The translations under genes were made by a program, and so were the position numbers. A stretch of 64,000 bases of DNA from a virus, in the IMG/VR virus record IMGVR_UViG_3300036715_001368, positions 62,001 through 126,000 of that record; one strand, 5' to 3'. The notes under the pieces were generated by a model, which saw only the letters and a list, made by a program, of their open reading frames with translations, had not been told where the DNA came from and did not search any database. Positions within the stretch are counted from its first letter, which is position 1; each line of letters begins with the position of its first letter. Positions 6,843-14,976 of the stretch are shown here, piece after piece.

Positions 6843-8443
6843 CGACGAAGAGCAAGGCTCGTGGCAAGAAAAAGATGTCTGTTGAAACGGTGGAGTTGAC
6901 CGTATCGGTTGATTACGTGTCGAATTGGTCGACACGTCATGGGGTTAGAGAAATCTTTCAGAATGCGATCGATGCCGAGAAGGTCATGGGAAACCGGATG
7001 GAGGTCGTCTACGAAAGAGACCTCCTTCGACTGCGTATCGTCACGCACGACGCGAAGCTGGAGATGAAGACGCTCCTCCTGGGCGTAAGCGAGAAGGGTG
7101 GCGAGGGTGCCATCGGTCGGTATGGCGAAGGCTACAAGGTCGGCGTGCTCGCCATGATCCGCGACGGCAAGCGGGTCGAGATCAGGACCGGCACGCAGCT
7201 CTGGAAGCCGAGGCTCGATCGTTCGGCATCGTTCGGCGTTCCCACGCTCCACTTCGACATCGAGAGCGGCCACGACGACTTCAGTGGCATCGAGGTCTGC
7301 ATTCACGGCATCATGCAGAAGGAGTGGGACGAGTACCGTCTCATGTTCAGGCACACCTCGGACTGGAGCGACTCGATCCTGACGAAGCTCCTTCCGTACT
7401 GGGAGGGCGACCCGCGGAGAGATGAATGCCGCGTCTTGCTCGGCGAGGAGCAGAAGGGACGTCTCTACGTCGGCGGCATCTTCGTCACCATGGACGAGGA
7501 GCTGGAGCACGGGTACGACCTGCCGCCCGAATCTTTCTGCCTCGACCGCGATCGCGACGTGATCCGCCGGCACGAGCTCGACGCGTGCATGGGGACGTTC
7601 TGGCAGTCCGTCTTCGTCGATGCCTGGGAAGCCAAGGACTCGGTGCGCATGTCGTTCGTCGTCGACAAGATCAAGAACGACGACCGCGACGCGCAGTCGA
7701 TCAAGACCGGCTCCATCCGAAGCCAGTTCCATCGCGCACTGGTCGCCTGGATCCGTCAGCAGCACGGTGAGAACGTCTACCCGGTTCCCGACACCTCAAC
7801 GGCGCACCAGGCCAAGGAGGCTGGTGTCGTAGCGACCGTCATCCCGGCCAAGGTCCACGCGCTCGTCTCGAACCAGTTCCCGTCGCTGGCGGACCTGAGG
7901 AAGCGTCGCGAGAGCGAGGTCGTACGATCGTGGTCGGTCGATACGCTCGAGAAGACGGACAACGTCACGCTTCGCTGGGCGTGGGACATGGTCGTGAAGG
8001 CGGGCAAGAAGCGGCTCACGTGGCTCGAGCCCAAGAATCTACCGATGCCACAGATCGCTGAGTTTCGCAGCGAGAACGTCGAAGGCGTCAACGCAGGCGG
8101 CCTGATCTTCGTGAAGAAGGACATGCTCAAGCAGAAGGGTCGGCTCATCGTGACCCTGGTGCATGAGTACATCCATCAGGTGACAGGCAAGCACGACGAG
8201 GCGATGCTGTCCTTGAGCGAGCAGATCTACGAGGAGATCATCGGAGACATGGTGAGCGACGTCGACCACGACGCCGTTGCCTGCGATGCAGCGGAGACGG
8301 AGGAGTTGACGGAGAAGACGACGGTCGATCGTGCCAAGACCACGTTCATCCAGCCGGAGTCCGGATCGTGCGTACCTGGTTCCGATCCTGGAACGAACAT
8401 GGATCCGATCGAGAGCAAGGACGACTCGGAGATTCCGTTCTGA
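6839..8443 (+). CDS. GHKL-type ATPase fused to an HExxH metallopeptidase-like domain
   Basis: Residues of about 20-130 show the Bergerat ATP-binding fold: VREIFQNAIDAE corresponds to the N-box and GRYGEGYKVG to the glycine-rich lid. The C-terminal part has LVHEYIHQVTGKHDEA, a zinc-metallopeptidase HExxH helix. The protein ends in DDSEIPF, an acidic tip like that of SSB proteins, which recruits DNA-repair partners. The combination resembles neither MutL, Hsp90 nor topoisomerase VI as a whole. An ATP-switched protease or DNA-associated chaperone is possible; ATP and metal binding are inferred only from motifs. Confidence 0.75.
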   Translation: MTTKSKARGKKKMSVETVELTVSVDYVSNWSTRHGVREIFQNAIDAEKVMGNRMEVVYERDLLRLRIVTHDAKLEMKTLLLGVSEKGGEGAIGRYGEGYKVGVLAMIRDGKRVEIRTGTQLWKPRLDRSASFGVPTLHFDIESGHDDFSGIEVCIHGIMQKEWDEYRLMFRHTSDWSDSILTKLLPYWEGDPRRDECRVLLGEEQKGRLYVGGIFVTMDEELEHGYDLPPESFCLDRDRDVIRRHELDACMGTFWQSVFVDAWEAKDSVRMSFVVDKIKNDDRDAQSIKTGSIRSQFHRALVAWIRQQHGENVYPVPDTSTAHQAKEAGVVATVIPAKVHALVSNQFPSLADLRKRRESEVVRSWSVDTLEKTDNVTLRWAWDMVVKAGKKRLTWLEPKNLPMPQIAEFRSENVEGVNAGGLIFVKKDMLKQKGRLIVTLVHEYIHQVTGKHDEAMLSLSEQIYEEIIGDMVSDVDHDAVACDAAETEELTEKTTVDRAKTTFIQPESGSCVPGSDPGTNMDPIESKDDSEIPF

Positions 8444-8471
8444 TGGCTGCACCCACTGGCATGGCGCGATC

Positions 8472-8621
8472 ATGAACACGATGGCCTACGGCGACGGACT
8501 TGATCACGTAAAGAACGACGACATCAAGCACTTTCATCGCATCGCGATGATGATGGCGTTCATGGACCGAGCCGACTGGATGGCTCTCCAGCACGCCTTC
8601 TTGGAGCTGGAGACGGATTGA
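8472..8621 (+). CDS. Small hypothetical protein, 49 aa
   Basis: A short Met/His-rich helical product (KHFHRIAMMMAFMDRADW). The frame starts 28 bases after the GHKL gene with a weak binding site and overlaps the next start as TTGA. Confidence 0.45.
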   Translation: MNTMAYGDGLDHVKNDDIKHFHRIAMMMAFMDRADWMALQHAFLELETD

Positions 8622-8962
8622 ACACGTATCGCATCATCAAGCAGCCCTCCGGGTTCACCTATGTGTGCATCCCAGATCTGTTCCCAGGCCACCCTCGTGA
8701 AAACGAAGAGACGGTTTGGGAGGGAGAAGCGGAGGACATGAAAGGCGCGTGGGCAAAAGCTGCGTCCGAGAAACTTCAAACGCTCGACTTGCGCAGCGGA
8801 TTTCTGGGTACGACCAAGCCAAAGCCTCTACGTCCGAAGACGATGTCGACGGACGAGGTGAAGCACGTTCTTCCGCCGCCAGCGGCGCAGGCTATCCTGG
8901 AGGCAGGGCTGATACCGGCTACGGTAGGCATCAAGAAGCAACCGCCGAAGAAGAAGATCTAA
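8618..8962 (+). CDS. Hypothetical protein, 114 aa
   Basis: A TTG start within a TTGA overlap is the only start consistent with the open frame. The N-terminal half is beta-like with a Trp-rich helix; the C-terminus is proline/lysine-rich (KKQPPKKKI) and probably disordered. No family is recognised. Confidence 0.6.
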   Translation: MNTYRIIKQPSGFTYVCIPDLFPGHPRENEETVWEGEAEDMKGAWAKAASEKLQTLDLRSGFLGTTKPKPLRPKTMSTDEVKHVLPPPAAQAILEAGLIPATVGIKKQPPKKKI

Positions 8963-8971
8963 GAGGAACCA

Positions 8972-9775
8972 GTGGACAACGTTATTCGGCTCGTTGATGC
9001 GAGAACACGCAAGCACTTGCGAAAGGCTCTCGGTGGCTACGAAAAGACAGCAAACGTGGGCACGCTCATCAGCGTGCTCGGCAACGAAGACCTGAACCTG
9101 AAGGTCCGAAAAGCTGCGATGGCTGAGATCACCAGGAGGTACCTGGTATCGGTGAAAGACCTCGCTGGCCAGCTCATCGGCCGCCGGTTCACGGTCGAGG
9201 AGAAGCTCTTCGAGAATCCAGTCGAGGCCATGTCCCAGAGGAACGGAGAAATCTTCGCTGAGAAGCATGCCAAGCGCGCAGACCTTTGGATTCGTCTCTT
9301 CGTCCAATCGTCGATGAAGTCCGAGGCAGCCACGTCTTGGCTCGCTCTGTCGCTGCACCATCGTCAGCTCTCGATCGACTTCGAAAGCGTGAAGGCGCTC
9401 GTGGCCGCCAGTCCAAAGGAGGCGAAGGTACCGTTCCTCAAGGAGGCGATGTACGGCTTCGGCGAGAACACTGTCTGGGTCGGGCTCAAGTGGCCGTTCG
9501 ATGGAGTCAGAGTGAACGTACCGCCGTCGAGCCCAGCTTTCACTAACGTGACGAAGTGGGTCGTCACTCCGTTTTTTGCAGATTGCACCATCTGCAAGAA
9601 TCGGATCGAGACCATGAGCGACGGCCGCCTTCGTTGCCCAGGCACGGACTACCCGCGCCCGCCTAGTGTGGTCATGGCCAACGTTGCCGAGAATGGGTGC
9701 GCTTCATTCGAGAATGAGAACGAGCCAGTCAGACGCCTTCATCTGGAGGCAGTAGCAAAGGAGCAACGACAATGA
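8972..9775 (+). CDS. Hypothetical protein with C-terminal zinc-ribbon-like segment, 267 aa
   Basis: A GTG start follows AAGAGGAACCA. The first 150 residues are helical and basic; later residues include DCTICKNRIETMSDGRLRC, a CxxC followed by a distant Cys, suggesting one zinc knuckle. A copy of the 14-base palindrome lies within the first 17 codons, where it reads R-K-H-L-R rather than Q-A-L-A. The family is not recognised. Confidence 0.7.
   Translation: MDNVIRLVDARTRKHLRKALGGYEKTANVGTLISVLGNEDLNLKVRKAAMAEITRRYLVSVKDLAGQLIGRRFTVEEKLFENPVEAMSQRNGEIFAEKHAKRADLWIRLFVQSSMKSEAATSWLALSLHHRQLSIDFESVKALVAASPKEAKVPFLKEAMYGFGENTVWVGLKWPFDGVRVNVPPSSPAFTNVTKWVVTPFFADCTICKNRIETMSDGRLRCPGTDYPRPPSVVMANVAENGCASFENENEPVRRLHLEAVAKEQRQ
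9008..9021. repeat. 14-bp palindrome variant CGCAAGCACTTGCG
   Basis: One base from perfect symmetry, near the 5' end of the gene at 8972 and in a different codon frame from most other copies. Confidence 0.7.
9139..9149. repeat. GTACCNGGTAC-type site (one mismatch)
   Basis: GTACCTGGTAT, 118 bases after the palindrome at 9008. Confidence 0.4.
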
Positions 9776-9987
9776 GCCAGAAAGCAAGCAAGAGTGAAGA
9801 TCCAACGCCACGCTGCGTGACGTGCGGCGAAACGCATGACGTAAGAGTGGAACCAGTACCGCCGTTCGGCGCGTTTCAGAAGTACAAGGAAGGCTTGTAC
9901 TCATGTCCGGTGCCGCCAATGCCAAGCGGTCGGTGGACGGAGGATTCGTGGGTTCGATGGATCACGAACCACGGAGTGTGGCTGTGA
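9772..9987 (+). CDS. Small zinc-ribbon-like protein, 71 aa
   Basis: It overlaps the previous stop by ATGA. RCVTCGETH and a later YSCPVPP give three cysteines; the end is Trp-rich (GRWTEDSWVRWITNHGVWL). Function is unknown. Confidence 0.6.
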   Translation: MSQKASKSEDPTPRCVTCGETHDVRVEPVPPFGAFQKYKEGLYSCPVPPMPSGRWTEDSWVRWITNHGVWL

Positions 9988-10430
9988 GCTCGGTCGCTAG
10001 CGCTCCGGCTACAGATCGAGCAGAGACGTACGAGGACCTCTCATACTTGCTCGATGAAGAGTGCAAAACGACGGGCGCGGAACGACGCGAGCTTGTCGAG
10101 AAGACCACGAGGATAAACGCAGAGGCTTGGCTCTACTCTGATCGATACGGTAGCTACCGATACGTATTGAGGGTCGATAACGCGATCGTCTGTGCGCTTC
10201 AGTTCATGAGCAAGGACGAACAGAACGCCACCCTCACGAACGCGTACACGCACATGAGCCATCGTCGTCGCGGGTACGCAAGGTACTTGCTCGAAGTTGC
10301 GATGAAGAAGTTTCGGCAGCCCGGGACAACGCTCGCCAGCATCAACTTCTCGAAAGATCGTTCACTTGTCGGAGAGGCGTGGGTCACGAAGATGAGCGAC
10401 ACCTTCTGGCCGTGCCGTGTTCGACGGTAA
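9984..10430 (+). CDS. GNAT-like N-acetyltransferase
   Basis: The central sequence AYTHMSHRRRGYARYLLEVA fits GNAT motif A, where the Arg-Arg-Gly-x-Ala turn binds acetyl-CoA pyrophosphate; a strand before it (AIVCALQFMSKDE) and a helix after it fit the fold. At 148 residues it is typical of single-domain GNATs. The substrate is unknown. The GTG at 9984 overlaps the previous stop as GTGA; an ATG at 9957 is a possible longer start. Confidence 0.65.
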   Translation: MSSVASAPATDRAETYEDLSYLLDEECKTTGAERRELVEKTTRINAEAWLYSDRYGSYRYVLRVDNAIVCALQFMSKDEQNATLTNAYTHMSHRRRGYARYLLEVAMKKFRQPGTTLASINFSKDRSLVGEAWVTKMSDTFWPCRVRR

Positions 10431-10999
10431 TGACATGGATCCCAACTTTTGCAGAAGGCACTGGTGACATCATGGACGATGACAAGATCAAGATCGACGC
10501 TGGCGAATGGGAGAAAACGAAGCGCGTCTTCGATGAGATCAAGGCAATGTGTAAGCGCCACCAGATCGTCGTGATCGTGGGGTCGCCGTCGCATGCGAAT
10601 CGTCAGATCAATGAGCTGAAAGATCTTCCGTTCGGAGACTTCTCCGAGATCGTGTCAGAGATTCCGAGTGTGTATGTCTCTCTGATCTTGCTCGACGAGC
10701 CGAAGGGCGAGATGACCATGAAGGTCCTCAAGAAGCGTCGCGTCACCAACGTGAAGGAGATGACGCGAGAGGATCTGGAGTCTGTCGTCACCGACGTTCA
10801 GGCAGTCCTGTGGCCGTTCAATGACGAACGAGATCAGGAGTACGAGTGGGGTGCCGACACGATCGAATATGTTGCGAGGGCACTCGATGATCATGGGCTC
10901 GGTCCGGGTACCGTGGTGCCAGTTCCAGAGGAGGCAAAGTGCACCTGCGCAGCTCGTCTCGGATTGCCGCATTCTCAACCGTGCGAGATTCACGGTTGA
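10430..10999 (+). CDS. Hypothetical protein, 189 aa
   Basis: The start at 10430 overlaps the preceding TAA; an in-frame ATG at 10472 is the alternative. Strand-rich segments (HQIVVIVGSPSHANRQ, VYVSLILLDEPKGEM, KVLKKRR) resemble in layout the later strands of RecA/DnaB-type ATPase domains, but no Walker A is present and I do not assign it. Three cysteines and a CTCAARLGLPHSQPCEIH tail could bind metal. Confidence 0.6.
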   Translation: MTWIPTFAEGTGDIMDDDKIKIDAGEWEKTKRVFDEIKAMCKRHQIVVIVGSPSHANRQINELKDLPFGDFSEIVSEIPSVYVSLILLDEPKGEMTMKVLKKRRVTNVKEMTREDLESVVTDVQAVLWPFNDERDQEYEWGADTIEYVARALDDHGLGPGTVVPVPEEAKCTCAARLGLPHSQPCEIHG

Positions 11000-11003
11000 T
11001 GCC

Positions 11004-11441
11004 ATGAGTAACCCTACAAGACAGAACTGGGCAAAGCTAAGCAAAGAGGCAGCCGCCGAGATCGAGCGTCGTGCTCGAACAATGAGCAAGGCCGAAGCAG
11101 CCAAGTCCTTGAACATGGGCGTCTACACGCTCTATGGTTTGCTGAGCGGCGGTACGGCTCGACCAGACACGATCAGGCGCCTCGAAGAGACGGTCCGAAA
11201 GCAGGCCGAAGAAGCGAGGAAGCATGACGAAGAGCAGGGCGGAAGCGACCAAGACGTGTGCCTATGTAGTGAAGTGCGACTACAAGGGGAGGACTCCGCC
11301 TCGACAGTGCAAGGCAGATGCGAAGAAGGGGTCATGAGCACTGCGGTACCCACCTCTACGTGTTGTCCAAGTACGCTACGAGCGAACGGCTCGATGGAGG
11401 ATTCTGTATCTGGTGCTCGCAGCCAGCGAAGAGGTATGTGA
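11004..11441 (+). CDS. Helix-turn-helix protein; C-terminal part uncertain
   Basis: Residues of about 28-70 form a helix-turn-helix (SKAEAAKSLNMGVYTLYGLL followed by RPDTIRRLEETV), typical of small phage regulators. After about residue 85 the sequence turns low-complexity and Ser/Thr/Cys-rich and overlaps two frames encoding a better zinc protein. If the run of four G near 11330 carries one base too many, this protein would stop near 11337 instead of 11441. The N-terminal domain is solid; the tail is doubtful. Confidence 0.55.
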   Translation: MSNPTRQNWAKLSKEAAAEIERRARTMSKAEAAKSLNMGVYTLYGLLSGGTARPDTIRRLEETVRKQAEEARKHDEEQGGSDQDVCLCSEVRLQGEDSASTVQGRCEEGVMSTAVPTSTCCPSTLRANGSMEDSVSGARSQRRGM

Positions 11442-11500
11442 GGGATGGAGTGACAATCGCTCTATGCCAGAAGTGCGGCAAGAGCTTGGCAAGCTTCTGA
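11224..11500 (+). pseudogene. Zinc-finger protein interrupted by a frame break at a G run
   Basis: Frame one (11224-11337) encodes CAYVVKCDYKGRTPPRQCKA and stops; the next frame from about 11318 encodes HEHCGTHLYVLSKYA, then CIWCSQ and LCQKCGKS to a stop at 11500. Joined by removing one G from GGGG at about 11329-11332, they give one 91-residue protein whose Cys/His spacing (RQCKADAKKGHEHCGTHL) fits a zinc finger. The break may be a mutation, a programmed +1 shift or a sequencing error. Confidence 0.55.
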
Positions 11501-11512
11501 TGGGAGAGACCT

Positions 11513-12418
11513 ATGGTCGCAGAACGTAGAGCAAGGATCGATTTGTACTGTGGGCCGCTAAACAGCATCGAGCGGCGCCAGATACCTGGGATCGACATGA
11601 AGGGCGGATATGTCGCCGAGCGAAAGTACGACGGCATGTGGTGCGCCTGGCATGTCGATCACGCCGGGAGCAGCGATCACAGGTTCGAGTCTCGTACCGG
11701 CCTCGACTGCGATGGGTCAGACATCGACGGTCTCCAAGGGATCGACATGGGGCCTGTTGGCAGGGGCACGGTCCTCATCGGTGAACTGGAGGCCGCCTCC
11801 GAGCTTGCGACGAAGTCGTACAAGCAGCTCGGACATCGGAGGTTCTTTGTTTACGACGTGGCCATCTACCAGGGCATCGACCTCCGTGGTCGTCCGTACA
11901 GGGAGCGCCAGGCAGTCCTGCGAAAGCAGATCTGGTACGCGATCCCAAGAACGCACCAGAGGAAGGTCGTGCTCGCAGAGCAGGTGTTCGACGGGTTCTT
12001 GCCATTCTACGATCGCATCCTGTCCGAAGGTGGCGAAGGCATAGTGCTGAAGCCCCTGGATCTGGCGGCCCGACCGACGAGAGCTGATGGGAAGACCCCG
12101 GAGTGGCTCAGGGTCAAGCCATGGAGAACGGTCGACTACATCGTCGTTGGTCCGGCCCGAACAGAGAAGGGGGAGCTGAGCGCGAAGCTTGGCCTGTGGG
12201 GGAACGGAAAGCCGCGTGTTGTCCTTCAGTGCTCGCTCCCAGATCTCGAGCTGGACGAGTCAGGAGAGAAGCTTGTCCAGGAGGGGCAGGTCGTCGAGCT
12301 CTATGGGCGCGAGCTATTCGATTCAGGTGCGATTCGTCATGCTGTATTCCGGAGGTGGCGCAAGGACAAGACCCCGGAGATGTGCACTGGTGAGCCGGTT
12401 GTCCTTGGCGAGGTCTAG
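11513..12418 (+). CDS. ATP-dependent DNA ligase
   Basis: Nucleotidyltransferase motifs are in order: motif I ERKYDGMW with the AMP-accepting Lys, motif III FFVYDVA, motif IV EGGEGIVLKP and motif V WLRVKPWRTVDYIV, then an OB-like C-terminal region. At 301 residues it is a minimal phage-type ligase, compared with about 360 in T7. It would seal nicks during phage replication and repair. The start ATG at 11513 follows GGGAGAGACCT. Confidence 0.9.
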   Translation: MVAERRARIDLYCGPLNSIERRQIPGIDMKGGYVAERKYDGMWCAWHVDHAGSSDHRFESRTGLDCDGSDIDGLQGIDMGPVGRGTVLIGELEAASELATKSYKQLGHRRFFVYDVAIYQGIDLRGRPYRERQAVLRKQIWYAIPRTHQRKVVLAEQVFDGFLPFYDRILSEGGEGIVLKPLDLAARPTRADGKTPEWLRVKPWRTVDYIVVGPARTEKGELSAKLGLWGNGKPRVVLQCSLPDLELDESGEKLVQEGQVVELYGRELFDSGAIRHAVFRRWRKDKTPEMCTGEPVVLGEV

Positions 12419-12435
12419 TCACGAAGGGAAGAGCG

Positions 12436-12822
12436 ATGATGGTTCCGGTCAAGCGTCAGGTCTGTGTGAACGGCAAGTCTCTGGGTTGGTTCGTTCGCGA
12501 TGAGAATGGGGACTGCAAGATCGTTGGAGGCGGTGACCTCTCACAGGTCGAAAGAAAGCTGCTCAACTTGTGTTTCGAGGTGCTGAAGCACTCGGTCTGT
12601 CGCAACGGACACTTCCCGAGCGAAGAGCAGATGCATGCGAACGCCGTGCGGCTTGCGGTACCGACGTATGTCATCGGGCCACTGTTTGCTCATTCGAACG
12701 AGAGCCTCGCCAGGCTTCTCGGTGTACCTCCGTCACTTGTCATGACACGACGCGAGCAGATCCTTGCCTACCAAGGTCACGGTCGCATCCCGATCAACAT
12801 CCTTGGTGGTGGCGATGCGTGA
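12436..12822 (+). CDS. Hypothetical protein, 128 aa
   Basis: Preceded by AAGGGAAGAGCG. The sequence has a beta-rich start (SLGWFVRDENGDCKIVGGG) and helical remainder with a possible helix-turn-helix (ESLARLLGVPPSLVMTRREQ). No family is assigned. Confidence 0.6.
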   Translation: MMVPVKRQVCVNGKSLGWFVRDENGDCKIVGGGDLSQVERKLLNLCFEVLKHSVCRNGHFPSEEQMHANAVRLAVPTYVIGPLFAHSNESLARLLGVPPSLVMTRREQILAYQGHGRIPINILGGGDA

Positions 12823-13141
12823 TGAAGGCGCTCGTGCCAGAGCGGCCAAGGCCAGCCTGGAGCGCCTTCACACTGTCCTGGCAAGGAAAGGCCAAGGACA
12901 GACGCTGAGAGACAACAGCATCACGATTCGCTCGATCAACGAGATGATCGGATTCTGGAAGACGATTCGAGCACTCAGAAGCAAGGTTGCCCTGCTGAAG
13001 GGTGAGCTGGTCGAGTACGGGTGGGCATGCGGCTGCAATGCGCTAGCCAGCAACGGAGCGGTCACGCAGTTGGTGAAGTGCAAGGAGCACGGAGGCGTAG
13101 ACGACTTTGAGTTCGATTCTTTCGACGAAGAGCAGCTCTGA
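12815..13141 (+). CDS. Hypothetical protein, 108 aa
   Basis: The ATG lies 8 bases inside the previous gene. It has a helical N-terminus, CGCNALASNGAVTQLVKC as a possible zinc site, and an acidic end (FEFDSFDEEQL). The function is unknown. Confidence 0.6.
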   Translation: MRDEGARARAAKASLERLHTVLARKGQGQTLRDNSITIRSINEMIGFWKTIRALRSKVALLKGELVEYGWACGCNALASNGAVTQLVKCKEHGGVDDFEFDSFDEEQL

Positions 13142-13142
13142 G

Positions 13143-13538
13143 ATGACCAGGCGAGATTCGCCGCTGCGCGTCTCCACCATGTTGATGGGGACGGGAACGG
13201 AAAAGAGGCAGACGAGGTTGAAGAAGGTATACGGGCTCGACCAAGCCTTCTCGATGAAGAGGTCTGGAACCAGGTACCTCGTGTACGTGGAGGACCACTG
13301 GGTCGGCGAACTGCCGACGCTGGCTGCTCAAGCATGCTGCGCGGCCGACGATAGCGGTGTGGAGGTCGGGCTCAAGATGGCGAAGGTGGTCCAGGTTCCG
13401 TACGCCCTGGCAGATGCGAGACGAGCAGCGTTCGAGTTGTTCGATCGTCATGAGAGTGATGCGCCGAAGAAGGTCTTTGGCGTGTTGGTGGTGGTGGAGA
13501 TCGGAAAGGCGAACGAGGTCCGAGGGCTTCTTCGATAG
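13143..13538 (+). CDS. Hypothetical protein, 131 aa
   Basis: The start is one base after the previous stop. A beta-alpha pattern (RYLVYVEDHWVGELPTL, KKVFGVLVVVEIG) suggests a small compact fold. It carries a GTACCNGGTAC-type site. No family is recognised. Confidence 0.6.
   Translation: MTRRDSPLRVSTMLMGTGTEKRQTRLKKVYGLDQAFSMKRSGTRYLVYVEDHWVGELPTLAAQACCAADDSGVEVGLKMAKVVQVPYALADARRAAFELFDRHESDAPKKVFGVLVVVEIGKANEVRGLLR
13267..13277. repeat. GTACCNGGTAC-type site (one mismatch)
   Basis: GAACCAGGTAC, inside the gene at 13143. Confidence 0.4.
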
Positions 13539-13545
13539 GTCGAAC

Positions 13546-13842
13546 ATGAGTCTGGAAGATGACACGAAGGCGCTGCAAGCGTCAGCGCAGAAGGCAGGAC
13601 AGTTGGCGGAGATCATCGGCACGCTCGCGGCGCGCGTCATCCCTCAAGATGGCGAGTTCGTGCTCGTGTTCGCGGTGGTGAGGCAGGAGGACAAGGCTTT
13701 CGCGGTCGGCTCGACACCACGACTGAAAGACCCAGCCAAGGACATGGAGGACATCTTCCGTACGGTCTTGAAGACGATGGAGGGCTCGAAACCACAGGCG
13801 GTCGTACAAGGAGATGTGCCGAAGGACCCAGCGCTCCACTGA
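13546..13842 (+). CDS. Hypothetical protein, 98 aa
   Basis: The ATG is 7 bases after the previous stop. Helices flank a two-strand region (EFVLVFAVVRQEDKAFAVG). It is followed by a 154-base spacer (13843-13996) with CT/CA-rich stretches and no clear promoter, terminator or gene. Confidence 0.6.
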   Translation: MSLEDDTKALQASAQKAGQLAEIIGTLAARVIPQDGEFVLVFAVVRQEDKAFAVGSTPRLKDPAKDMEDIFRTVLKTMEGSKPQAVVQGDVPKDPALH

Positions 13843-13996
13843 TCGCACGGGCGAAACCAAATCCTGGCCACACGAGGCCCTCAATGCCATCATCCTATCC
13901 CCTCCACAACCCCCTCAGGCCCAAGCCATACGGAAGCACACGGACAGCTTCACGCATGCCCACGGCCAGTCACCTCAACACTCTCGGAGACACGAC

Positions 13997-14317
13997 ATGG
14001 TTTGGACTCTGCCCCCGATCTTCTGTGGTTGGGTCGTCACACGCGTCAGAGACCTGAAGCTGCCGGACCCGGCCACCTTCGACGTGCAAGCGTATGTGAA
14101 GGAAGCGTCGAACGGAGACCTCGTCAACGACATTGGACGTCCGCACATAGTTGCTCACATGGATCACGACACAGCTCTCAAGGTTGCCGCGGATCACTTC
14201 GGGATCATTAAGTCGACAGACGAACTGACGCTTGTTGCGCTGCGGGTCCCGGAGGTTAGCAAGGGTACGGTAGTCCTTCGGTACCACAAGGACAAGGTCA
14301 TCGCCGACGAGGTTTGA
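13997..14317 (+). CDS. Hypothetical protein, 106 aa
   Basis: First gene after the 154-base spacer; the leader GGAGACACGAC supports the ATG. Beta/alpha character, no cysteine motif, no recognised family. The 14-base palindrome follows immediately after its stop. Confidence 0.6.
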   Translation: MVWTLPPIFCGWVVTRVRDLKLPDPATFDVQAYVKEASNGDLVNDIGRPHIVAHMDHDTALKVAADHFGIIKSTDELTLVALRVPEVSKGTVVLRYHKDKVIADEV

Positions 14318-14318
14318 G

Positions 14319-14332
14319 CGCAAGCGCTTGCG
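14319..14332. repeat. 14-bp palindrome CGCAAGCGCTTGCG, perfect copy in a spacer
   Basis: It occupies most of the 22-base gap between the stop at 14317 and the ATG at 14340. This is the only fully intergenic copy and shows that the repeat is not a protein motif. Confidence 0.85.
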
Positions 14333-14339
14333 GAGACAG

Positions 14340-14825
14340 ATGAGCAACAAGAACGCAGCAAAGATCGTCGAAGTCCTGGATGGAGTGCGAGTTGCTCACA
14401 GCCCACCATGGGACATGAGAGCGAACATGTTCTGTGTGTCTCCAGGGACGCCTGTAGTGGATGGTGTCCACATGCACGTTCGTCGAACGTGGGCGGATGC
14501 CGATGAGATCGACATCGTCGTCGCTGTCGATACCGGGTACCTCGACTGTGGATGCAACGGAGAGCGACGCATGCGCGGGCATAAGGCTCACGTGAATGGA
14601 CACCTCTCGGAGCAGGCTTGGTACATGGAGCTGTGTGCGATCCATGTGCAGAAGCAAACGGCTCGCAAGCAGAGAGTGATGATGGGTGGGCAAGGAGCCA
14701 ACGGCACCATGCTGCTCCTTGCATTCAGCGACGAAGAGCTAAGGGAAGAACTGCGACGAAGAGGAAAGGGCAATGACCATGAGCAAGAGCGAAGAGACGA
14801 AGAAGCGAAACCCACCACTGACTGA
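14340..14825 (+). CDS. Hypothetical protein, 161 aa
   Basis: The ATG at 14340 follows GCGGAGACAG. Residues of about 60-105 include DCGCNGERRM and a later LCAIHV, a possible zinc site; the C-terminus is a charged helix. It overlaps the next gene by 53 bases. No family is recognised. Confidence 0.6.
   Translation: MSNKNAAKIVEVLDGVRVAHSPPWDMRANMFCVSPGTPVVDGVHMHVRRTWADADEIDIVVAVDTGYLDCGCNGERRMRGHKAHVNGHLSEQAWYMELCAIHVQKQTARKQRVMMGGQGANGTMLLLAFSDEELREELRRRGKGNDHEQERRDEEAKPTTD
14530..14540. repeat. GTACCNGGTAC-type site (one mismatch)
   Basis: ATACCGGGTAC, read as T-G-Y, a different codon frame from the copies that read Y-R-V. Confidence 0.45.
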
Positions 14826-14976
14826 CGGCGATCGCGCGAACATCCTGGCGATGGCCATAGGTTTCTGTGAAGACCTTGGCGACGACATCGAGATCATGAG
14901 CGACTCGAAGATCGATGAGACCCCCGGATGGTTCTGGGTTCATGCCCGCGTGTGGGTGAAAGGACCTACGTCGTGA
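14773..14976 (+). CDS. Small hypothetical protein, 67 aa
   Basis: It starts inside the previous gene; the leader GAGGAAAGGGCA supports the start. Acidic helix then a Trp-rich strand (PGWFWVHARVWVKGP). The function is unknown. Confidence 0.55.
   Translation: MTMSKSEETKKRNPPLTDGDRANILAMAIGFCEDLGDDIEIMSDSKIDETPGWFWVHARVWVKGPTS

Noticed and set aside
11682-11694. GGTTCGAGTC resembling a tRNA T-loop
   Set aside because: Inside the ligase coding sequence with no acceptor or anticodon stem around it.
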